Below, one piece after another: positions 58,125 through 64,000 of a stretch of DNA of 64,000 bases. Source of the DNA: Myxococcales bacterium (GTDB lineage: Bacteria > Myxococcota_A > Polyangia > Polyangiales > Ga0077539); NCBI GenBank assembly GCA_016793325.1, contig JAEUKI010000024.1, positions 62,001-126,000 on the forward strand. Direction: 5' to 3'. The notes beneath the pieces are model-generated. The model was not told where the DNA came from, did no database searches, and saw nothing but the letters and a program-made list of their open reading frames with translations. Position 1 is the stretch's first letter; each line of letters starts with the position of its first letter. Position numbers and translations under genes: made by a program.

Positions 58125-60059
58125 ATGAGCACGGACCCCAATCACCACGCTCGAAGCACCCTCCGCCGCGTCGCGGCTGGACTCTTCTCGACCCTCGCGC
58201 TCGCGCTCGTCGCGTGCAGCGAACCCCCTGTGATGGTCAACGACTCGGGCCAGCGGGACACCGGCACGAGCGACATGGGCAACACGCCGACGGACACGGG
58301 CGTGATGGACATGGACACCGGCGTCGACCCCGGTGACGGCGCGACCACGGACACGGGCGTCATCGGCATGGACTCGGGCGTCGATCTCGACGGAGCGAGC
58401 AGCCCCGACGTCGTGCTGCCCGACGTTCCTCCGCGCGACACGCGAACGACCTGCGTCGCGGGGACCGTCTCGTGCGCCACCGCGGATCGCACGCGAACGT
58501 GCCTCGATGACGGCGGCTTCAGCGAGAGCGACTGCCCCGCAGGACAAGTGTGCGTCGAGGGCCGCGGCTGCTCCGCGTGCGAGCCCGGAGCGCGTCGCTG
58601 CACCGCCGACGGAGCGCGCGTCGAAGAGTGCGCGATGGACGGCATGACGTGGTCCGCGATGACGACGTGCAACACCGCGGGCGGCGAAGTGTGCGAGGGA
58701 TTTCGCTGTGTGAATCTCTGCCAACGCGCGGCGGGGCAGCGCAGCTACCTCGGCTGCGAGTACTGGCCGACGACTTTGCCCAACCCCGCGCTCAATCGAA
58801 CGGCGTTCACCTTCGCGGTCACGATCGCCAACCCCAACGCGTTCGCCGTGTCCGCGACGTTCACGGGCGGCGCGCTCACCGCGGCGCGCACTGTCACCGT
58901 GGGCGCGAACACGACGCACACCGAGACGCTCCCGTGGGTCAACGCGCTCGCGAGCGCGACGACGAGCGTGCTCGCCGCGGGCGGCGCGTACCGGCTCGTC
59001 ACCAACGCGCCAGTCGCTGTGTATCAATTCAACCCGCTGCAGTTTCAGTCGGCCAGCACCAACTCGTTCACCAACGACGCGTCGCTCTTGCTCCCGACGC
59101 ACGTGCTCACGCGCAACTACTCGCTGATCACTCACGGCGCGTGGGCGTTTACGACCACGAACTACGGCGACACCGGCGCGATCGTCGGCACCGTCGACGG
59201 CACGATGGTGCAAGTGCAGCTCCGCGCGACCATCAGCGGCGGCGCTGGCGTGACCGCAGCCACCGCAGGAACGACGCAAACCTACCGGCTCAACCGCGGC
59301 GACGTCGTCGTGCTCTCGTCCGCGCCCGCCAACGCGACGTGCACCGCGGTCAACGGCGACCTGACGGGGTCCGTCGTGACAGCGAGCGCGCCGGTCGCGG
59401 TGTTCGGCGGCCACCAGTGCACGCAGATGCCGTGCGGCTCGGTCGCGTGCGATCACCTCGAGGAGCAGCTCTTTCCCGCGGAGACGTGGGGGCAGAGCTT
59501 CATCGTGTCGGGCCTGCGCGAGCGCGGCGCGTCCGAGCCCTCTGTCATTCGCATCCTGTCGCGCACCGACGCGAATGTGCTGACGTTCACGGGCATCGCG
59601 CGCCCCGCGCAGTGCCCAGCGATGCTCAACGCCGGACAGTTCTGCGAGTTTCAGACGGTCCCAGACTTTCAAGTCAGCGGGAGCGCGCCGCTCTTGATCG
59701 CGCAGTACATGATGGGCCAGGGCGCGGTCGCGGGCGTCGGTGATCCCGCGATGGTGCTCGAGGTCCCGACGCAGCAGTTTCGAACGAACTACGTCTTCAA
59801 CGTCCCCGCGTCGTACACGACGAACTTCGTGACCGTCGTCTACGCGACGGGAACCGTTCCGCGCATGGACGGCACGCCGATCACCGCGGGCGTCGCCGTC
59901 GCAGGGACGCCCTGGTCCGTCACGCGCTTCGCGACGACGCCCGGCTCGCATCGCATGACGGGAACGCTCCCGTTCGGGATCAAGGTCACCGGGACCGCGA
60001 GCTTCACGAGCTACATGTACCCAGGCGGCCTCGACCTCAACCAGCTCACGGCGATGTGA
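58125..60059 (+). CDS. IgGFc-binding-protein-like lipoprotein
   Basis: The 644-residue protein has a lipoprotein signal (VACSE, Cys at about 31), an Asp/Thr/Gly linker with repeats of the TDTGVM type, and a Cys-rich region (about 108-205, CVAGTVSCATADRTRTCLDD and similar). A large beta domain matching the IgGFc_binding N-terminal family follows: LGCEYWPTTLPNP, AFTFAVTIANPN, YRLVTNAPVAVYQFNPLQ, DASLLLPTHVLTRNY and FPAETWGQSFIV. The family is widespread in predatory and marine bacteria; its ligand is not known and binding of IgG is not expected here. GGAGA precedes the ATG by seven bases. Likely co-transcribed with the VWA gene. Confidence 0.85.
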   Translation: MSTDPNHHARSTLRRVAAGLFSTLALALVACSEPPVMVNDSGQRDTGTSDMGNTPTDTGVMDMDTGVDPGDGATTDTGVIGMDSGVDLDGASSPDVVLPDVPPRDTRTTCVAGTVSCATADRTRTCLDDGGFSESDCPAGQVCVEGRGCSACEPGARRCTADGARVEECAMDGMTWSAMTTCNTAGGEVCEGFRCVNLCQRAAGQRSYLGCEYWPTTLPNPALNRTAFTFAVTIANPNAFAVSATFTGGALTAARTVTVGANTTHTETLPWVNALASATTSVLAAGGAYRLVTNAPVAVYQFNPLQFQSASTNSFTNDASLLLPTHVLTRNYSLITHGAWAFTTTNYGDTGAIVGTVDGTMVQVQLRATISGGAGVTAATAGTTQTYRLNRGDVVVLSSAPANATCTAVNGDLTGSVVTASAPVAVFGGHQCTQMPCGSVACDHLEEQLFPAETWGQSFIVSGLRERGASEPSVIRILSRTDANVLTFTGIARPAQCPAMLNAGQFCEFQTVPDFQVSGSAPLLIAQYMMGQGAVAGVGDPAMVLEVPTQQFRTNYVFNVPASYTTNFVTVVYATGTVPRMDGTPITAGVAVAGTPWSVTRFATTPGSHRMTGTLPFGIKVTGTASFTSYMYPGGLDLNQLTAM

Positions 60060-60130
60060 GCCGCGCGCGGGGGCGCTGTTCGTACGGCGATTGTCCACGC
60101 GGGCTCTACACGGCTCGACGCGCTCGCCGG

Positions 60131-60136
60131 TACACT
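60131..60136 (+). promoter_or_regulatory. -10 element (TACACT) of the subtilase gene
   Basis: GGTACACTCGCG with TACACT eight bases before the ATG at 60145 repeats the arrangement found at 23480. The spacing fits a leaderless transcript; no -35 is evident. Confidence 0.4.
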
Positions 60137-60144
60137 CGCGCGCG

Positions 60145-63100
60145 ATGAAGCTTCGCCCCCGCTCTCGCGCGTCGTTCGCGCTCGTCGCCGCGGCCGCGCT
60201 CTCGTTGCCGGCCGTCTCTTCGGCGTGGCCGTTCGCAGAGAACATCACGCGCGCGCAGGCCGCGGACCCGATGCAGTGGCCCAACGATCCGGGCTACGCA
60301 CGGCACTACCCGCACTGGTCTTGGATCCCCACACGAAATCAAACGCTCCCCGGCTTTCGAACGGACGAGCTCATGATCGGCGCGGGAAACAACACCGATC
60401 GCGCCTGGGGATTGAGCACCGGCGACGCGCGCGTGCTCATCGCCGTGCTCGACTCGGGCATCCAGTGGGACGAGCGAAACCTGCAGCTCGCGGCGGCCAT
60501 CAACATCGGCGAGGCGCCCTTTCCGCAGCGCGCAGACGGAAGCGCGTTCAGCGCGCACGACGCCGACGGCAACGGTCGGATCGACGTTCGCGATTGGATC
60601 AACGACCCGCGCGTGCCGTGTGGAACGGCGCTTCCGCACCCGATCACCAACTGCCGCGACGCGATGAACATGCCCAACGATCCCAACCGCAACGGGATCT
60701 TGGACGCGGGCGACCTCATTCGCGTGTTTTCGAACGGCGTCGACGAGGACAACAACGGCCTCGTCGACGACATCTCGGGCTGGGACTTCTTCAAAGACGA
60801 CAACGACCCCTACGACGACACGCGCTACGGCCACGGAACGGGCGAGGCCGAAGACAGCACCGCCCCCGCGAACGACGGCTTGGGCGGAGTCGGCGGCTGC
60901 CCCGATTGTCAGTTCGTCCCGCTGCGCGTCGGCGACTCGTTCGTGACCGACGCAAACGACTTTGCGCAGGCGGTCTTCTACGCGTCCGACGCGGACTACG
61001 GCGCCAACCGTCGCGTTCGCGTCGTGCAAGAGGCGCTCGGCTCGCTCAACCTCCCGCAGTTCGCGCAGCACGCGATCGACTATGCGTACCGACGCGGGCT
61101 CATCGTCGTGGCGAGCGCCGCGGACGAAAACAGCCGTCACCACAACTTGCCTGGGACGGCGAACCACACGCTCTACGTGCACGCCGTGCGCGGCAACCGC
61201 GGGGTCGAGGACTCGACGACGTTCCTCGCGTTCAACAACTGCACGAACTACGGCGGGCAATTGATGCTCTCGGTCGCGGGCAACTCGTGCTCGTCGCAGG
61301 CCGTCGGCGAGAGCTCGGGCATCGCGGGGCTCGTGTACGCGTACGCGATGCGACGCAACCTCACGCCGGAGCTCAGCTCCGAAGAGGTGCGCCAGCTCTT
61401 CATCACGACGGTCGACGACATCAACGTCCCCGAGTCGCAGATGAGCAGCCCGATGTACAACCGCGCGTTCTACCCGTCGCTCCCGGGGTGGGACCAGCGC
61501 TTCGGCTACGGCCGCGTCAACTCGCGCAACATGCTCGAGGCCATTCGCGACGGAAAGATCCCGCCCGAGGTCGACGTCACCTCGCCGCGCTGGTTCGCGA
61601 TGGTCTACCCCGATCGCACGCCGATGCTCCGCATCGAGGGGCGCGTGGCCGCGCGACGCGCGCCCAATTTTGATTACGTGGTCGAGTGGGCGCCGGGCAT
61701 CGAGCCCATGGACTCGCAGTGGCGCATGGTCAACCAGCGCGCTGGCGCGACGGCTCCTGTGGACGGAGAGCTCGGCGCGATCGACGTCTCGACGCTCACC
61801 ATCGACAACCCCGGCGAGCGCGAAAATCGCTACACGATCACCGTGCGCGTCCGCGCGATCGCGCACTACGGCGGCGCCGCGGGTGACGTTCGCGGCGAGT
61901 ACCGCAGGGTGTTCTACGTGCACCGGGACTCGTCGCTCTTGCCGGGCTTTCCCGTGGACCTGCGGGGGTCGGGCGAGGCGGCGCCGAAGATCGCGGACCT
62001 CGACGGCGACGGTCGCGGAGAGATCATCGTGGTCAACGCGGACGGAAGGCTCCACGCGCTGCGCGTCGACGGCAGCGAGGCGCCGGGATTTCCTGTGCGC
62101 ACAGGGCTCATTCGCGGCTACGACGGAACCTCCATGGTGGGCGGTCGCGTGGTGGACTACCGAAACCTCCGCGCGCATCGCATGGACACCGAAGGCCGCG
62201 TGGACTTCGACGAGGCGCGCGACATGGTGCTCTCGGCGCCCGCCGTCGCGAACATCGACGACGAGCCGAGGCCCGAGATCGTTTTGGCGACGTACGGCGG
62301 CGTGGTGCACGTGTTCAATCACGACGGGACGCCGTACGGGCGCGGGTTTCCAAGGGTGTTGCCGGACGTTCCGAGCGGCGACACGGGGACCAATCGCATC
62401 CTCGATCGCGGCGTGGCGGGCGCACCGGTGATCGTCGACCTCGATCGCGACGGCCGCGCAGAGATCGTCTTCGGCGCGATGGACGGAAAGCTCTACGCGC
62501 TCGACACGCTCACGGCGATGGATCACCCAGGATTTCCTGTGACGATTCACTACGAGCGCCAGCCGAACACCGAGTTCAACCGCGTGTTCGGCAGCGTCGG
62601 CGTCGCCAACCTCGACGGCGACATGTCCCCCGACCTCATCGTGGTCTCGAACGAACGCATCGCGATGACCAACGACAACGTGGGCCCCATCTTCGCCGTG
62701 TACGCCGACGGAACGCGGCACGCAGGCGGCCCCTTCTTGCCGGGCTGGCCCATTCCCTACGGCGGCACGGACATCCTTCCCCTCGTGGGCTCGGGCATCA
62801 TGAACGCGCCCGCGCTCGGCGATGCAGACGGCGACGGACGCGACGAGCTCGCCGCGGTGGGCAACGCCAACACGGACATCTTGGTGCTCCGCGCGGATCA
62901 ACGAATGTCCACCCCGCGCGAGCAACGATCGCTCAACAGCCTCGCGCTCATGGACAACGTCGCGTTCGGCTCGCGCTCGGACGACCGTATGCGCGCGCCG
63001 TTCGTTCCCGCGTTCAGCCTCCCGACGTTCGCGGATTTGCAGAACCGAGGGCGGCTCGCGTTCATCTCGTCCGGCGCCAACGCGAGGCTCTTGCAGGCGG

Positions 63101-63840
63101 CGAGCGGCGGCGTGGCCGCGGACTTCAACCACTTGCTCGCGGCGTGGGACGCGCAGACGGGCTCGCCGATCGCGGGCTTTCCCAAGGTGATCGAGGACTA
63201 CACGTTCCTCGTGAACCCGATCGTCGCGGACGTCTCGGGCGACGCGTACCCCGAAGTGATGCTCGGCACCGGCGGCTACTACCTTCACGCCGTCGACGCC
63301 TGCGGGATCCAGCCGACAGGCTTCCCGAAATTCACGGGGCAGTGGATGGTTGGCTCTCCCGTCGTCGGCGACCTCGACAACGATGGAACGCTCGAGCTCG
63401 TCACCACCACGCGCTCGGGTTGGCTCTACGCGTGGCGCACGAGCGGCCGCACGAACGGCAACGTTCAATGGCCCACCTACCGCCACGACAACGCAAACAC
63501 CGGCAACTACGGGACGCCCCTCCCGTTCGGGACGCGTCGCGTGATGGACGCGCCCGGCTACGAGTGCCCGGCGCGCATTCCCGACGGCGGATTCCCCGAT
63601 GTTCCGACGGAGGACGCGAGCGCGCCGATGGACGGCTCCGTCGCTGACGCGAGCGTGCCCGACGCGAGCACGATGGACGCGACCGCAGACACGCGCGGCC
63701 CCGTCGTCGCGGGCGGCGGCTGCGGTTGTCGCGTCGACACGACGAACACGCGCGGCTCCAACGCGTGGCTCGTGTTCGCCGCGGGCGCCGCGATCGCCGC
63801 GAGCGCACGTCGCGCGCGCCGTCGCCAACCACACGCGTAG
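60145..63840 (+). CDS. Subtilisin-like (S8) surface protease with FG-GAP repeats and MYXO-CTERM
   Basis: The 1231-residue protein has a Sec signal peptide (cleavage near VSSAWP). Its S8 peptidase domain (about 85-490) has catalytic Asp103 in IAVLDSGIQ, His230 in RYGHGTGEA and Ser390 in AVGESSGIAGL, where the usual GTSMA is altered. The oxyanion Asn motif (AAGN) also reads SAADEN, so activity may be modified. Calcium-like acidic loops (DADGNGRID, DPNRNGILD) interrupt the domain. FG-GAP/VCBS beta-propeller repeats follow (DLDGDGRGEIIVVN, DLDRDGRAEIVFG, NLDGDMSPDLIVV, DLDNDGTLELVTT; about 620-1130). The C-terminal GGGCGCRV, hydrophobic helix and RRARRRQ tail mark it for surface anchoring. Confidence 0.9.
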   Translation: MKLRPRSRASFALVAAAALSLPAVSSAWPFAENITRAQAADPMQWPNDPGYARHYPHWSWIPTRNQTLPGFRTDELMIGAGNNTDRAWGLSTGDARVLIAVLDSGIQWDERNLQLAAAINIGEAPFPQRADGSAFSAHDADGNGRIDVRDWINDPRVPCGTALPHPITNCRDAMNMPNDPNRNGILDAGDLIRVFSNGVDEDNNGLVDDISGWDFFKDDNDPYDDTRYGHGTGEAEDSTAPANDGLGGVGGCPDCQFVPLRVGDSFVTDANDFAQAVFYASDADYGANRRVRVVQEALGSLNLPQFAQHAIDYAYRRGLIVVASAADENSRHHNLPGTANHTLYVHAVRGNRGVEDSTTFLAFNNCTNYGGQLMLSVAGNSCSSQAVGESSGIAGLVYAYAMRRNLTPELSSEEVRQLFITTVDDINVPESQMSSPMYNRAFYPSLPGWDQRFGYGRVNSRNMLEAIRDGKIPPEVDVTSPRWFAMVYPDRTPMLRIEGRVAARRAPNFDYVVEWAPGIEPMDSQWRMVNQRAGATAPVDGELGAIDVSTLTIDNPGERENRYTITVRVRAIAHYGGAAGDVRGEYRRVFYVHRDSSLLPGFPVDLRGSGEAAPKIADLDGDGRGEIIVVNADGRLHALRVDGSEAPGFPVRTGLIRGYDGTSMVGGRVVDYRNLRAHRMDTEGRVDFDEARDMVLSAPAVANIDDEPRPEIVLATYGGVVHVFNHDGTPYGRGFPRVLPDVPSGDTGTNRILDRGVAGAPVIVDLDRDGRAEIVFGAMDGKLYALDTLTAMDHPGFPVTIHYERQPNTEFNRVFGSVGVANLDGDMSPDLIVVSNERIAMTNDNVGPIFAVYADGTRHAGGPFLPGWPIPYGGTDILPLVGSGIMNAPALGDADGDGRDELAAVGNANTDILVLRADQRMSTPREQRSLNSLALMDNVAFGSRSDDRMRAPFVPAFSLPTFADLQNRGRLAFISSGANARLLQAASGGVAADFNHLLAAWDAQTGSPIAGFPKVIEDYTFLVNPIVADVSGDAYPEVMLGTGGYYLHAVDACGIQPTGFPKFTGQWMVGSPVVGDLDNDGTLELVTTTRSGWLYAWRTSGRTNGNVQWPTYRHDNANTGNYGTPLPFGTRRVMDAPGYECPARIPDGGFPDVPTEDASAPMDGSVADASVPDASTMDATADTRGPVVAGGGCGCRVDTTNTRGSNAWLVFAAGAAIAASARRARRRQPHA

Positions 63841-63862
63841 CGGGCGAAGGGCGAACCTGCCC

Positions 63863-63883
63863 AAAAAAGGGCAGATCTGCCCT
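63863..63883 (-). terminator. Rho-independent terminator for the minus-strand gene at the window edge
   Basis: The 16-base perfect palindrome AGGGCAGATCTGCCCT (63868-63883) is followed on the minus strand by a run of six T (63863-63868). It lies 26 bases beyond the stop of the partial gene. On the plus strand the alternative hairpin CTGCCC-A6-GGGCAG (63857-63874) could act on the subtilase transcript. Confidence 0.6.
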
Positions 63884-63908
63884 CGCGCTATTTCTCAGGG
63901 TTTTTGGG

Positions 63909-64000
63909 CTATTCGAGGGTGGGCGAGCTCCAGAGGGCGTGGATTCCGCTGCCCGCTGGGTCGTTGCACGACCAGCGGATCTTGGGCCACTCGCGACGGT
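63909..64000 (-). CDS. C-terminal end of an unknown protein
   Basis: The minus strand is open from the window edge to a TAG at 63909-63911 and encodes 29 codons ending RWSCNDPAGSGIHALWSSPT followed by LE. The Trp/Pro/Cys content is typical of real protein and the other frames there look random. A good terminator follows. The family cannot be assigned from this fragment. Confidence 0.5.
   Translation of the reverse strand, partial: RREWPKIRWSCNDPAGSGIHALWSSPTLE

Noticed and set aside
57546..60284. A minus-strand open frame of about 910 codons opposite two surface protein genes
   Set aside because: It spans two real genes on the other strand and has an Arg/His-rich composition without motifs.
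60106..63864. A minus-strand open frame of about 1250 codons opposite the subtilase gene
   Set aside because: It is Arg/Val/His-rich with no domain or signal and mirrors the plus-strand gene codon by codon. Long antisense frames are expected in DNA with high GC at third positions.
1..64000. tRNA, rRNA, transposase or prophage genes
   Set aside because: No cloverleaf, rRNA sequence, DDE transposase, integrase or phage structural gene could be recognised by eye.

Overview
The window is high-GC DNA from a myxobacterium-like organism (Myxococcota, probably Polyangiales). The signs are two proteins with a C-terminal GGGCGCR - hydrophobic segment - Arg-rich tail (MYXO-CTERM sorting signal), many lipoproteins with Asp/Ala-rich 'DA' linkers after the lipobox Cys, two transmembrane Ser/Thr kinases, an AgmX/PglI-type protein, Cys-rich Stig1-like repeats and dense head-to-tail gene packing. 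No rRNA, tRNA, CRISPR array, transposase or phage gene was seen.

Layout. 0-6.1 kb (minus strand): an FHA/degenerate AAA/winged-helix regulator, a lipoprotein gene broken by one TAG, a Ser/Thr kinase, an M60-like lipoprotein whose zinc motif is lost, and the start of a further secreted protein. 6.2-15.4 kb: a membrane protein, aspS, two paralogous 162-residue lipoproteins, an EtfD-like iron-sulfur membrane oxidoreductase, a 2OG-Fe(II) oxygenase and small unknown genes. 15.5-22.9 kb: an MDR oxidoreductase, then a TetR-FadE-MaoC-FabG-FadA fatty acid operon with the gene content of mycobacterial fadE5-htdX-fabG4-fadA2. 23-30.3 kb: a STAS-like protein, a PPP-type phosphatase coupled to a redoxin/di-haem peroxidase fusion, a bfd-bfr iron operon, a FIST sensor and a HmuY-like lipoprotein. 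30.3-45.7 kb: a large secreted six-hairpin glycosidase-like protein, a KAS III homologue without its His and Asn, a Cys-rich lipoprotein, a LytS/LytTR two-component pair, an RND efflux operon and argJ. 46-64 kb: secreted and surface proteins, a Fic protein with an unknown partner, an AgmX-like lipoprotein, a UvrD/Rep helicase, an unusual Ser/Thr kinase, and a run of VWA, IgGFc-binding and subtilisin-like surface proteins.

How parts may work together. EtfD (10.3-12.7 kb) would pass electrons from the FadE acyl-CoA dehydrogenase, via ETF, to the quinone pool, so it fits functionally with the operon at 16.5-22.9 kb. That operon is probably autorepressed by its TetR: two palindromes TTACC-N4-GGTAGG (or close) lie in its promoter, and the same motif recurs inside three of its genes where it forces rare CTA leucine codons. 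The most unusual non-coding signal is an 88-89 nt imperfect palindrome present twice (4586-4674 minus, 50466-50553 plus), each copy just downstream of a stop codon. It keeps long identical blocks and the same nested stems, so it is either a structured RNA or a REP/MITE-like repeat. A second theme is proteins that keep a fold but lose catalytic residues (M60, KAS III, homocysteine methyltransferase, bacterioferritin, FHA-AAA).
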